A stretch of DNA of 64,000 nucleotides, from positions 48,308 through 112,307 of the forward strand of contig NZ_LGTB01000035.1 in the NCBI RefSeq assembly GCF_001238275.1. The letters run 5' to 3'. Both the position numbers and the translations under genes were made by a program. This document shows positions 8,910 to 17,943 of this stretch, piece by piece; the stretch's first letter is position 1; the number at the start of each line of letters is the position of its first letter. The notes under the pieces are model-generated. The model saw only the letters and a list, made by a program, of their open reading frames with translations, was not told the DNA's origin and searched no databases. Source of the stretch: Bradyrhizobium viridifuturi. Lineage in GTDB: Bacteria; Pseudomonadota; Alphaproteobacteria; Rhizobiales; Xanthobacteraceae.

Positions 8910-9061
8910 TAGCCAATTTAGCGAGAGAAACCATAACACCTGAAGCAAACCAAGCAAACTTAGATAATCTGATAGACCAAATTAGAGAGCACCTTTCGCG
9001 CGGGTAGTGATAGGTGTGGCGCCGTTCCAGACACCAAGTTTCAAGACACGAGGATGCCAGA
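8910..9061. promoter_or_regulatory. acdR-acdS intergenic control region
   Basis: This is an AT-richer gap between the divergent regulator and acdS. Two similar boxes, CCAATTTAGCGAGAG at 8913-8927 and CCAAATTAGAGAG at 8977-8989, lie in the same orientation 64 bp apart, about six helical turns. A tandem AAGCAAACC/AAGCAAACT occurs at 8943-8960. Lrp proteins bind phased AT-rich boxes, so this is a likely AcdR binding region; that is inference. Confidence 0.5.
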
Positions 9062-10075
9062 ATGCTGGAGAAATTCGCGCGCTATCCGCTCACCTTCGGC
9101 CCGACCGCCATCGAGAAGCTCGATCGGCTGTCAAAGCATCTCGGCGGCAAGGTCGAGCTCTATGCCAAGCGCGAGGATTGCAACTCCGGACTCGCCTACG
9201 GCGGCAACAAGCTGCGCAAGCTCGAATACATCATCCCCGACGCGATCGCCTCCAACGCGGACACGCTGGTCTCGATCGGCGGCGTGCAGTCGAATCACAC
9301 CCGCATGGTTGCGGCGGTCGCGGCCAAGATCGGCATGAAGTGCCGGCTGGTGCAGGAAAGCTGGGTGCCGCATGAGGACGCAGTCTACGACCGCGTCGGC
9401 AACATCCTGCTGTCGCGGGTGATGGGCGCCGACGTGCGCCTGGTCGACGAAGGCTTCGATATCGGCATCCGCAAGAGCTGGGAGCAGGCGATCGAGGAGG
9501 TGAAGGCCGCCGGCGGCAAGCCTTACGCCATTCCCGCCGGCGCCTCCGTGCACAAATATGGCGGCCTCGGCTATGTCGGCTTTGCCGAAGAGGTGCGCGC
9601 GCAGGAGCGTCAGCTCGGTGTCAAGTTCGACTACATCGTGGTCTGCACGGTGACCGGCTCGACCCATGCGGGCATGCTGGTCGGCTTCGCCGCCGATGGG
9701 CGCGCGCGCAACGTGATCGGCATCGACGGTTCCTTCACGCCCGCGCAGACCAAGGCGCAGGTGCTGTCGATCGCGCAGAACACCGCTGAGCTGGTCGAGC
9801 TCGGCCGCGACATCGTCGAGGATGACGTCGTGCTGATCGAAGACTACGCCTATCCCGCCTATGGCGTGCCGTCGGAGGAGACCAAGGAGGCGATCCGCCT
9901 CAGCGCGCGGCTCGAAGGCATGATCACCGACCCCGTCTATGAGGGGAAGTCGATGCAGGGCATGATCGACCTGGTGCAGAAGGGCTTCTTCCCGGCCGGA
10001 TCGAAGGTGCTTTACGCCCATCTCGGCGGCGCGCCGGCGCTCAACGGCTACGCCTACGCGTTCCGCAACGGCTGA
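9062..10075 (+). CDS. acdS: 1-aminocyclopropane-1-carboxylate deaminase
   Basis: This PLP enzyme splits ACC, the plant ethylene precursor, into 2-oxobutanoate and ammonia, letting the bacterium lower host ethylene. The 337-residue length is that of the family. The PLP lysine is K50 in YGGNKLRKLEY and the SIGGVQSNHTR motif follows. Two residues that separate ACC deaminase from the related D-cysteine desulfhydrase, Glu294 (in PVYEGKSM) and Leu321 (in YAHLGG), are both present. The start at 9062 matches family length and follows ACGAGGA. Regulation by the divergent Lrp-type gene is expected. Confidence 0.96.
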   Translation: MLEKFARYPLTFGPTAIEKLDRLSKHLGGKVELYAKREDCNSGLAYGGNKLRKLEYIIPDAIASNADTLVSIGGVQSNHTRMVAAVAAKIGMKCRLVQESWVPHEDAVYDRVGNILLSRVMGADVRLVDEGFDIGIRKSWEQAIEEVKAAGGKPYAIPAGASVHKYGGLGYVGFAEEVRAQERQLGVKFDYIVVCTVTGSTHAGMLVGFAADGRARNVIGIDGSFTPAQTKAQVLSIAQNTAELVELGRDIVEDDVVLIEDYAYPAYGVPSEETKEAIRLSARLEGMITDPVYEGKSMQGMIDLVQKGFFPAGSKVLYAHLGGAPALNGYAYAFRNG

Positions 10076-10179
10076 GGCCGGCCAAGGGACCTCCAAGGGC
10101 TCCTGCGGGCTGCCGCGTCAGGTCCGCGTCAGTTTCGTCCGGTATTTTCATCGCGCCGGGCGAGTCGGGAGACCTTCGG

Positions 10180-10431
10180 GTGAAGATGATGAATGCGGCC
10201 GGCCGGGCCTTCGCCGCGCTCGGCGTTGGCATCGTCGCCGTGGGGCATTGGTTCTGGGCCTATCCGGGCCAGGGCGCCGTGCTGCGCGCCCGTCTGCTGG
10301 CGATGAATCACGCAGTCGAGCTGTATGGCGGCATCTTCCTGATCGGCGTCGGCGTCCATGCCCTCGCATCCCGCTACTGGTTCCGCGAACCAAACCCGCC
10401 CGCGCAGTCTTCGGCTCGGGAGCCGCAATAG
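10180..10431 (+). CDS. small membrane protein, unknown function
   Basis: An 83-residue protein with two hydrophobic segments (about residues 8-26 and 48-64) joined by a short basic loop. It is probably a double-pass inner-membrane protein. It begins with GTG preceded by GGGAG at good spacing; ATG codons 6 and 9 bases later are alternatives. It follows acdS by about 100 bp in the same direction, but nothing links it functionally. I do not recognise a family. Confidence 0.6.
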   Translation: MKMMNAAGRAFAALGVGIVAVGHWFWAYPGQGAVLRARLLAMNHAVELYGGIFLIGVGVHALASRYWFREPNPPAQSSAREPQ

Positions 10432-10462
10432 CGCCCGCCTTGCGCGGCCGATTATGTCTGAG

Positions 10463-10489
10463 TTGACATTCTAGGAACAAAATAGGAAC
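10463..10489 (+). promoter_or_regulatory. LexA-type SOS box overlapping promoter-like sequence
   Basis: GAAC at 10475-10478 and GAAC at 10486-10489 are separated by seven bases. This is the direct-repeat form of the alphaproteobacterial LexA site (GAAC-N7-GAAC). A TTGACA hexamer at 10463-10468 sits just upstream, placing the box in the expected promoter spacer and -10 region. The first gene downstream is the exported protease at 10633. Confidence 0.55.
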
Positions 10490-10632
10490 ATGCCGCTTGT
10501 AACCTGAGGGTGTGGCGATTGCCTCATCCGCGGCGGCATTGCGCGGCCGCAGGACCGAAGGCCAAGCCGCGCACCACTTGCGGATGAATTTCTCCGCCTC
10601 CTATGATGGGTTGTGGTTGGGGAGTGCGCGTC

Positions 10633-11895
10633 ATGAGAGTTGTGGTCTGGGCGGTCGTTGCGGCCGCATGGTTGCTTGTGTCTGCAACTCCATCAAGCGC
10701 CCGCGGTCCCTACGGCTCGATCACGGGTCGGCAATTGGAAGGGTGGCGCCTTCACCAACGACAAGGACGGCGCGTTCACGCATTGCTCGGCGGGGACGGT
10801 TTATCAGAGCGGCATCTACTTCGTGGTGGCGATTACCGCGAATGGCAGCTGGCGGCTGGGCTTTGCCCATGAGAGCTGGCATCTGACTCCGGGCGAGGCC
10901 TTTCCGCTTGCGCTGACCTTCGACGGCCAGCCTGCGATCAATGTCTACGGCATGCCGTTCGGCACCCAGCTCGTCAATGTCGAGATGCCGGTGACTTCCA
11001 ACCTGATTAATCAGTTCCGCAAGGCGCACCAGATGACGGCGTTCGCGCAGGGACAGTTGTTTCAGTTCAACCTCAATCAGACTGCCCAGCTACTGCCGGC
11101 GTTGCTCAATTGCGTGGTCTCGGTGAAGAAGAACGGTGTTGCCAATGCCGGTGAATTCGCGGTCGCGGCGAAGCCCGCGGCAGCGCCGCCGCAGCAGGCT
11201 GCTCCGAGCTCGCCGCAGAAGCAGGCGAAGTCCGGGACCGGGACCGGCTTTGTGGTCAGCAGCAGCGGGCACATCGTCACCAACCATCATGTCATCAATG
11301 GTTGCAGCGAGATCACCGGCAATCTGAGCGGCGAGGCGCCGGTGAAATTGCGGCTGGTGTCCGGCGACGAAACCAATGATCTCGCGCTGCTGCAGGCGCC
11401 GGCGCGTTCAAGGATGTCGCCAAGATCAGGCAAAATCCGATTCCGGTCGGCAATGCTGTGGTGGCGATCGGCTACCCTTATCACGGGCTGCTGACGTCCG
11501 ATTTCACCGTCACCACGGGCATCGTCTCGTCGCTGAGCGGTATTCTCAACGACACCCGTTTCCTGCAGATCAGTGCCGCGGTGCAGCCGGGCAACAGCGG
11601 CGGCCCGCTGTTCGATCTCGGCGGCAGCGTGGTCGGCGTCGTGGCGGCCAAGCTCGATGCTGTCACGGTCGCACGGGCAACGGGAACCATCCCGGAGAAC
11701 ATCAATTTCGCGATCAAGACCGGGGCGTTGCGCGACTTCCTCGACAACAGCGCGGTGCAGTACCAGACCGCCGAGTGGCGTGACTCTACAAAGCGCGAGA
11801 CGCCGGAGATCGCCACGGACGCGCGCGGCTACACGCTCCTGATCGTTTGCAAGGTGAATGAACAAGCCGCGGGCAAGCGCGGCGACACGAAGTAG
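10633..11895 (+). pseudogene. exported trypsin-like/HtrA-type serine protease, two frameshifts
   Basis: Read across two single-base frame changes, this encodes an exported serine protease of about 420 residues. A signal peptide (VVVWAVVAAAWLLVSATPSSA) starts at ATG 10633. The frame changes at the GGG at 10725-10727 (one base too many) and returns at 11399-11402 (one base too few), leaving frame and triad otherwise intact: His in TNHHVING, Asp in NDLALLQ, Ser in GNSGGPLF. An N-terminal domain of about 170 residues with no known motif precedes the protease domain. The compensating indels in G runs suggest sequence error; if real, the gene is broken. It lies downstream of a LexA-type box. Confidence 0.75.
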
Positions 11896-11900
11896 TGGCT

Positions 11901-11983
11901 CGTAGGATGGGTAGAGCACAGCGAAACCCATCATCGTTCCGCGCTGAGAACGATGGGTCTTGCTGTGCTCTACCCATCCTACG
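11901..11983. repeat. 21-bp perfect inverted repeat
   Basis: Bases 11901-11921 are the exact reverse complement of 11963-11983, and the core GTAGGATGGGTAGAGC is characteristic. It lies between the convergent protease and metallophosphoesterase genes. It belongs to the dispersed palindromic repeats frequent in Bradyrhizobium and would form a long hairpin in transcripts from either side. Confidence 0.8.
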
Positions 11984-12011
11984 CATCTTCCCAGCTCGGG
12001 CAGCTCGCCAG

Positions 12012-12953
12012 TTACGTCAGCCGCTGCAGCGTGTGCACCGTGATTTCGGCCGGACAATTCAGCCGCACCGGCGCGAGGCTGGTGCCGGCGCCGGTTGACG
12101 TGTAGCCGGCGAGCTCGCCGAAGCGCCAGGCGCCCCTGCCCATGCGCCGCGGCAGCCGCGCCTCCAGCTTGATCGCGATGCCGCCGGGCAGGCAGAGCTG
12201 GCCGCCATGGGTATGGCCGCTCAGCATCAGGTCGAAGTCGGCCGCTGCCGCCTCGCGATAGGATTCCGGCGTGTGCGCAAGCAGGATCGAGAACGCCTCG
12301 TGCGGGATCGCCGCGGCGGCCTTTGCGATGTCGTCGGTGCGGTAGAAATGCGCGTCGTCGATTCCGGCGAGGTGGATCGTTGCGCCATCGCGCGTGATCG
12401 GCTCCTGCTCGTTGAACAGCATCCTGATCCCCATTGCTTCGAGCGCCGGCGTCATGCGGATGCTGTCGTGATTGCCGAGGACGCCGTAGAGCGGCAGCTT
12501 GATGCGCGCGCAGAGATCCTTCATCAGCGTGAGGCTGGTCTCGAACGGGCCGAACGTCCTGCCGCGATAGTCGCCGGTCAGGACGCAGATGTCGCAGGCG
12601 ACATGGCGCACGACATCAGCCAGATGCCGCATCGCGCCCTGGCTGATGTCGGCGTGGAGATCGCTGAGATGTAGGATGGTGAAGCCGTCGAAGGCCGCAG
12701 GCAGGCGCGTCGACGTCACCAGATTGCGCCGCACCTCGACCCGGTCGGCGTTGCGCCGCGCCCGGCCATGGAGGCCGGTCAGCTTGAGCGCGGTCGTGAC
12801 GATCCACGGCGCGAGGCGCCAGTTCTCGACGTTGAACACCAGCGTACCCTGGCCGATCAGCTGCTTCTCGTGCGCGGACTCGATCCCAAGCCGGCGCACG
12901 ACGTGATCTGCGCCGATCCGCTCGACCAGTCCCTGCAATGCCGTGTCGGCCAT
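12012..12953 (-). CDS. metallophosphoesterase
   Basis: A 313-residue calcineurin-like phosphoesterase. The dimetal motifs appear in order: HLSDLHAD, TGDYRG, GNHDS, LAHTPE and SGHTHGGQ. This order matches the YkuE/YaeI group, whose members act on phosphodiesters at or near the membrane; the substrate cannot be read from sequence. There is no clear signal peptide. The start at 12953 is preceded by GGGGGACG; an in-frame start 126 bases upstream lies partly in a repeat region and is less likely. Confidence 0.9.
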   Translation of the reverse strand: MADTALQGLVERIGADHVVRRLGIESAHEKQLIGQGTLVFNVENWRLAPWIVTTALKLTGLHGRARRNADRVEVRRNLVTSTRLPAAFDGFTILHLSDLHADISQGAMRHLADVVRHVACDICVLTGDYRGRTFGPFETSLTLMKDLCARIKLPLYGVLGNHDSIRMTPALEAMGIRMLFNEQEPITRDGATIHLAGIDDAHFYRTDDIAKAAAAIPHEAFSILLAHTPESYREAAAADFDLMLSGHTHGGQLCLPGGIAIKLEARLPRRMGRGAWRFGELAGYTSTGAGTSLAPVRLNCPAEITVHTLQRLT

Positions 12954-13034
12954 CGTCCCCCGTGCGGCCCGCGATACGACGCGGACCGGCGCGACACTAT
13001 CATGCGCGATCCCGATGCGGATACCGCTGATGCC

Positions 13035-13158
13035 AAAGCATGATCCGGAAAAGCGCGCAGCGGTTTTCCCTCGCGACAAACGCGGGACGCGTTTGCGCGG
13101 AGATCATGCTCAAGCAAGAAGCTAAAGCGCGATAACAATTCGACCCAATCTCATCGCG
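13035..13158. repeat. dispersed repeat, GCATGATCCGGAAAAG family
   Basis: The sequence begins AAAGCATGATCCGGAAAAG and contains CGGTTTTCC and GATCATGCTCAAGCAAGAAG. I recognise this block as a frequent intergenic repeat of Bradyrhizobium. A shorter, diverged relative occurs at 26922-26973. It occupies the gap between the metallophosphoesterase and the monooxygenase genes and contains no gene. Confidence 0.7.
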
Positions 13159-13160
13159 GC

Positions 13161-14909
13161 TCAGACCACGGGGACGCGCCTTGCGGCAACGGCAGCCGGC
13201 GAGATCACCTCGATGTCGAGCGGAACCTGCCAGCGTCCGGTGAAGCGGACCTGTGGCGGTGCATTGCCGTTGCGTCCGCCCTGCAGCACGAAGCCGTCAT
13301 AGCCCGAATTCATCACTTCATTGCACTTCTGCACATAGATCGGGAAGCCGCCGATATAGGGCATGAACACGCGGGGACGGCCCGGGATATTGGCGCCGAC
13401 ATACCAGGAGCTGCAGGTCGAGCGCAGCGAGACCGTGGAGACGTCGTTGACATGGGCGACCCAGGCATCCTCGTCGTCGCGGACCGCCTCGATCGTGCCG
13501 GCGCCGATGTCGCGCATGTGGCCAAGGCAATCCGCCAGCCAGTCGACATGCTGCTCGATCGCCTGGATCATGCTCGCGAGCACTGATGGGCTACCGGGCC
13601 CGGTGATCATGAACAGGTTCGGAAATCCTTCCGAGGCGAGACCGAGATAGGCGCGCGGGCCTGCCCGCCATTTCTCGGCGAGCGTCTGCCCGCCGCGGCC
13701 GGTGATCGCGATCTTGTCGAACGAGCCGGTCATGGCGGCAAAGCCAGTGGCGGAAACGATGGCGTCGAACTCGTATTCGGTGCCGTCGACCACGATGCCG
13801 TCGGTGGTAAAGCGTTCGATCGGCGTCTTCGAGACGTCGACCAGCTTCACATGCGGCAGATTGTAGGTCTCGAAATAATTGGTATCGACGCAGAGCCGCT
13901 TGCAGCCGAACACATTTTGCGGACACAGCAGTTCGGCGGTGGCGGGATCCTTGACGATGCCGCGGATCTTCTCGCGCGCGAAATCGGCGATGGTGTCGTT
14001 GGCTGCCTTCTCGAACAGGAGGTCGCCGAACGCGCCGAGGAAGGGCAGGCCGCCGCGCTGCCAGGCTTCCTCATACAGCTGCTCGCGTTCATCCTCGCTC
14101 GCCTGCAGCGCGGGCTGGGCATTGAACTGGAAATAGAAGCCGGTTGGGCGCGCGCGCGCTTTCGCGCGCAGCTCCGGATAATGCGCCTTGGCTTCCCTGA
14201 GATACTCCGCTGACAGCCGCTCGTTCCACGCCGGCACTGACCAGGTCGCGGTGCGCTGGAATACGGTGAGCTCGGAGGCCTGCTGGGCGATGATCGGGAT
14301 CGACTGGATCGCCGACGAGCCGGTGCCGATGACGCCGACGCGCAGGCCCGTGAAATCGACACCCTCATGCGGCCATTCGCCGGTGTGATAGATCGGCCCG
14401 CGGAAATCCGCCATGCCGGTGAAAGCCGGACGGTTCGGCGCCGAAAGGCATCCGACCGCCATGATGCAGAATTTCGCGGTGACCTTGTCGCCACGGTCGG
14501 TTTCGATCGACCATGTTCCTGCCTGCTCGTCGAAGGTCGCCGCGGTGACGCGGGTGTCGAACACGATCTGGCTGCGCAGGTCGAAGCGGTCGGCGACATG
14601 GTTGGCGTAAGCGAGAATTTCGGGCTGCGGAGAATATTTCTCCGACCAGCTCCAGTCTTGATCAAGTTCCTCAGAGAACGAGAAGGAATATTGCAGGCTC
14701 TCGACGTCGCAGCGCGCGCCGGGATAGCGATTCCAGTACCAGGTGCCGCCGACCCCGCCACCGGCCTCATAGACCCGCGCAGTGAAGCCGAGCCCGCGCA
14801 GCCGGTGCAGCATGTACATGCCGGCGAATCCAGCGCCGATCACCACGGCATCGAACGTTCCATTTTCCGCAGGGCGCGCAGTCGTGCGCGCGGTGCTCTC
14901 CTGAGCCAT
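13161..14909 (-). CDS. flavin-containing Baeyer-Villiger monooxygenase
   Basis: A 582-residue type I Baeyer-Villiger monooxygenase, which inserts oxygen next to a ketone carbonyl using FAD and NADPH. The FAD Rossmann motif is GAGFAG at residues 25-30. The family fingerprint FRGPIYHTGEWP spans 169-180. The NADPH Rossmann motif GTGSSA is at 195-200. The sequence resembles cyclohexanone/phenylacetone monooxygenase types; substrate is unknown. The alpha/beta hydrolase on the same strand upstream could hydrolyse the ester product, but a 190-bp gap separates them and no shared operon is proven. Confidence 0.93.
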   Translation of the reverse strand: MAQESTARTTARPAENGTFDAVVIGAGFAGMYMLHRLRGLGFTARVYEAGGGVGGTWYWNRYPGARCDVESLQYSFSFSEELDQDWSWSEKYSPQPEILAYANHVADRFDLRSQIVFDTRVTAATFDEQAGTWSIETDRGDKVTAKFCIMAVGCLSAPNRPAFTGMADFRGPIYHTGEWPHEGVDFTGLRVGVIGTGSSAIQSIPIIAQQASELTVFQRTATWSVPAWNERLSAEYLREAKAHYPELRAKARARPTGFYFQFNAQPALQASEDEREQLYEEAWQRGGLPFLGAFGDLLFEKAANDTIADFAREKIRGIVKDPATAELLCPQNVFGCKRLCVDTNYFETYNLPHVKLVDVSKTPIERFTTDGIVVDGTEYEFDAIVSATGFAAMTGSFDKIAITGRGGQTLAEKWRAGPRAYLGLASEGFPNLFMITGPGSPSVLASMIQAIEQHVDWLADCLGHMRDIGAGTIEAVRDDEDAWVAHVNDVSTVSLRSTCSSWYVGANIPGRPRVFMPYIGGFPIYVQKCNEVMNSGYDGFVLQGGRNGNAPPQVRFTGRWQVPLDIEVISPAAVAARRVPVV

Positions 14910-15102
14910 GGTCCGTCTCTTCCCTATATCGTTATGCCTTGGCCGCGCCTCGTTGGACGCAGCGGCAAAAGATTAGGGCTGTTGCGGCGCGGCCCGCAAG
15001 CGCATGCGGTGCCGCGCGGGGTATGGCTCCTATGCTGTGGCGATCACTGCGGTATCCGGGCGCTGCCTCACTCCAGCCGCCGAGCGGATCGGATGCGTTG
15101 TG

Positions 15103-15798
15103 CTACGCTTCGGCCAGGCTGGTCGCAGCCTCGTCGATGAAGGCACTCACCTCGTTCGGCTTCGAGGCCAGCGAGGCGTGGCCGGCAGCGAGCGTGATGA
15201 TCTTGCGGGGCTTCATCCGTTCCGACATCCGCCTCTGGTTGTCGGGGTTGATCATCCGGTCTTCACTGGAGATCTGATACCAGACCGGCTTCTTTCGCCA
15301 CGCCGGCGCGGTGATATTGTCGCCGAATGTGCCGGCAAGCGGCGCCTTCTGGGTGACCGCCATCACCAGCGCTTCGTCGGCAGGCAGGTCCTGGCAGAAG
15401 CTTTCGTGAAACTTGTCAGGCTTGATCCAGAGATACCCGTCGCTATCAGGTGCGACATTGGCAATCGCCGCTGGCGGGAGTCCCGCGGTGATGCCGCCAG
15501 GGCTCTCGCCGGCGTCGGGCGCAAAGGCCGCGATGTAAACGAGGCCGGCCACGTTCGGAAGATCGCCGGCCTCGGTGATCACAGCGCCGCCATAGGAATG
15601 GCCGACCAGCAGGGTCGGGCCGGCCTGCTGCTTGACCATCTTGCGCAGCCGTTCGGCGTCGTCAGCGAGCGAGGTCAGCGGCATCTCGACCGCTTGCAGG
15701 CCGGTGTGCCCCTTGCGCGAGAGCGCGACGATCACCTTGCTCCAGTGCGCCGCGCCTCCCCAGAATCCGTGAACCAGAATGATCGTCGGCTTGCTCAT
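15103..15798 (-). CDS. alpha/beta hydrolase
   Basis: A 231-residue cytoplasmic hydrolase. It has the oxyanion-hole motif VHGFWGG near residue 10 and the nucleophile elbow GHSYGG near residue 70. The conserved Asp lies in ISSEDRM and the His in AAGHAS near the C-terminus. It resembles the EstC/salicylic-acid-binding-protein-2-like hydrolases often annotated only as alpha/beta fold. The start has a GAGGAGCC ribosome binding site. It may form a functional pair with the Baeyer-Villiger enzyme downstream. Confidence 0.88.
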   Translation of the reverse strand: MSKPTIILVHGFWGGAAHWSKVIVALSRKGHTGLQAVEMPLTSLADDAERLRKMVKQQAGPTLLVGHSYGGAVITEAGDLPNVAGLVYIAAFAPDAGESPGGITAGLPPAAIANVAPDSDGYLWIKPDKFHESFCQDLPADEALVMAVTQKAPLAGTFGDNITAPAWRKKPVWYQISSEDRMINPDNQRRMSERMKPRKIITLAAGHASLASKPNEVSAFIDEAATSLAEA

Positions 15799-15941
15799 GC
15801 TCGGCTCCTCCGGTGGATGGGCTAGGAAACGCGATCAGGATGAGCGGACGTCCGGCAGCCGTCAACGAGACAAACCGTGGCTGCATCGCGTCTGTGTCAC
15901 GATGTCGTCACCAAGACAGGGCGAGAGCAAAGCCCGATTTT

Positions 15942-17810
15942 TCAGCCCTCATTGGCCTTCACGATCCGGATCAACTCGTCGCCGTAATGCTCGAGCTTCT
16001 TGTCGCCGATCCCGGCGATGTTGCGCAGATCGTTCAACGTATCCGGCCGCATCGCGGCGATGCCGTCGATGGTCGAATCGTGCAGCACCACATAGGCCGG
16101 CACGCCGCGCGCCCGCGCCACGTCCGAGCGCCAGGCGCGCAGCGCCGCATGCAGCGCGGGGCTGGCGACCCCGCCGGGGCTGTCGGGTGCGGGTGCGAGG
16201 TCGCCACGGCGCGACTTGCTGCGGACTGCGCGGTTGCGCGCGCCCTCCGGCTGTTCGCGCAGCATCACCGCGGTCTCGCCCTTCAGCACGCCGCGGGCGC
16301 TGTCGGTCAGCTTCAGGGCGCCAAAAGCGTCGCTGTCGGCGCGCAGATGACCCATCGCCACCAGTTGGCGCAGCACTGCGCGCCATTGCTTTTCGTTGAG
16401 CTCGCGGCCGATGCCGAACACCGACAATTGGTCGTGGCTGAACTGCTTGACCCGCTCGGTCAGCCGTCCGACCAGCACGTCGATCAGGTGCATGGCGCCA
16501 AATCGCTGCCCGGTGCGATAGACGCACGACAGCAGTTTCTGTGCGAGTACCTTGCCGTCGCGGACGCGCGGCGGCGTCAGGCAGTTGTCGCAATTGCCGC
16601 AGCTTTCATCGCTGCGGGTCTCGCCGAAATAGCCGAGCAGGCGCTGCCGCCGGCAATGCACAGTTTCAGCTAAAGCGACCAGCGCGTCGAGCTTACCTAT
16701 CGACACGCGCTTGAAGGCATCTGAACCGGTCGATTCGTCGATCATGCGGCGCTGCTGCACGATGTCGGAGAGGCCGTAGGCCATCCACGCCGCCGACGGC
16801 TTGCCGTCGCGGCCGGCGCGTCCGGTCTCCTGATAATAGGCCTCGATGCTCTTCGGCAGATCGAGATGCGCGACGAAGCGCACATCCGGCTTGTCGATGC
16901 CCATGCCGAACGCGATCGTGGCGACGATCACGATTCCGTCCTCATTGAGGAAACGGTCCTGATGCCGGGCACGCACGCCGGCATCGAGCCCGGCATGATA
17001 GGGCAGCGCGGGAATGCCGGCCTCGCTGAGCGCCGCCGCGACGTCTTCGACCTTGGCGCGGGACAGGCAATAGACCACGCCGGCGTCGCCGGCATGGCGC
17101 TCCCTGATGAAGTTCTTCAGCTGCGTCGTCGCATTCTGCTTGTCGACGATCTCGTAGCGGATGTTGGGCCGGTCGAAGCTGGCGACGAACTCCGGCGCGT
17201 CGGTGAGGGACAGCCGCTCGGCGATCTCCTTGCGCGTCAATGCATCCGCGGTCGCAGTCAGCGCGATGCGCGGCACCTTGGGGAAGCGCTCGGCGAGTGC
17301 GGACAGGCCGATATATTCCGGGCGGAAGTCATGGCCCCATTGCGAGACGCAATGCGCCTCGTCGATCGCAAACAGCGCGATCTGCGCCTGGCTGAGCAGG
17401 TTGAGGCAGCGCGGCGTGAGCAGTCGTTCCGGCGCGACATAGAGCAGATCGAGATCGCCGGCGAGCAGCCGCCGCTCGACCTCGGACGCTTCCTCATAGG
17501 ACAGCGTCGAGTTCAGCACCGCGGCGTTGACGCCGGCCTCGGTGAGGCCCGCGACCTGGTCGCGCATCAGTGCGATCAGCGGTGACACCACGATGCCGCA
17601 ACCGTCGCGCAGCAGCGACGGCAGCTGGTAGCACAGCGACTTGCCGCCGCCGGTCGGCATCAGCACCAGGCAATTGCCGCCCTCGGTGACGTGGCGGACG
17701 ATCTTTTCCTGCGCGCCGCGGAATCCCGACAGGCCGAACACGGAACTGAGCACGGATCGCGCGTCGCGGCGCGGAGCGGATGCGTGATCGAGGGCGGTCT
17801 GGGCGGTCAT
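15942..17810 (-). CDS. recQ: ATP-dependent DNA helicase RecQ
   Basis: A 622-residue 3'-5' helicase of recombination and repair. Walker A is MPTGGGKSLCYQLP near residue 56, the DEAH box is IDEAHCVSQWGHDFRPEY, and motif VI is QETGRAGRDGK. The RQC domain shows the zinc cysteines CRRQRLLGYFGE ... CGNCDNC, and a C-terminal HRDC domain begins near residue 540. Length and order match Escherichia coli RecQ. I see no LexA box directly upstream. Confidence 0.97.
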   Translation of the reverse strand: MTAQTALDHASAPRRDARSVLSSVFGLSGFRGAQEKIVRHVTEGGNCLVLMPTGGGKSLCYQLPSLLRDGCGIVVSPLIALMRDQVAGLTEAGVNAAVLNSTLSYEEASEVERRLLAGDLDLLYVAPERLLTPRCLNLLSQAQIALFAIDEAHCVSQWGHDFRPEYIGLSALAERFPKVPRIALTATADALTRKEIAERLSLTDAPEFVASFDRPNIRYEIVDKQNATTQLKNFIRERHAGDAGVVYCLSRAKVEDVAAALSEAGIPALPYHAGLDAGVRARHQDRFLNEDGIVIVATIAFGMGIDKPDVRFVAHLDLPKSIEAYYQETGRAGRDGKPSAAWMAYGLSDIVQQRRMIDESTGSDAFKRVSIGKLDALVALAETVHCRRQRLLGYFGETRSDESCGNCDNCLTPPRVRDGKVLAQKLLSCVYRTGQRFGAMHLIDVLVGRLTERVKQFSHDQLSVFGIGRELNEKQWRAVLRQLVAMGHLRADSDAFGALKLTDSARGVLKGETAVMLREQPEGARNRAVRSKSRRGDLAPAPDSPGGVASPALHAALRAWRSDVARARGVPAYVVLHDSTIDGIAAMRPDTLNDLRNIAGIGDKKLEHYGDELIRIVKANEG

Positions 17811-17903
17811 GATCCCTTGCTTGATCCCTTGGGATTTCCCCGGATGTCCTTGGGGTCAACAGGCGGTGATCGAGGTCGTCTGGGCGAACGATACCGGAAC
17901 GAA

Positions 17904-17919
17904 ACGTGTTAATACACGT
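17904..17919. promoter_or_regulatory. interrupted palindrome upstream of cytochrome/Mo-hydroxylase operon
   Basis: ACGTGT (17904-17909) and ACACGT (17914-17919) flank a TAAT spacer. It lies 24 bp before the cytochrome c start, in the divergent gap with recQ. The size and symmetry fit a dimeric repressor or activator site; no matching regulator is adjacent. Confidence 0.4.
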
Positions 17920-17943
17920 CCCAACAACAAACTCAATTGACGC

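Noticed and set aside
10512..10886. A 124-codon frame starting before the exported protease
   Set aside because: It overlaps the protease signal peptide in another frame and has no protein-like features.
11901..11983. CRISPR-like repeat
   Set aside because: Only one inverted pair is present, with no direct repeats or spacers; the same holds for the other paired repeats.
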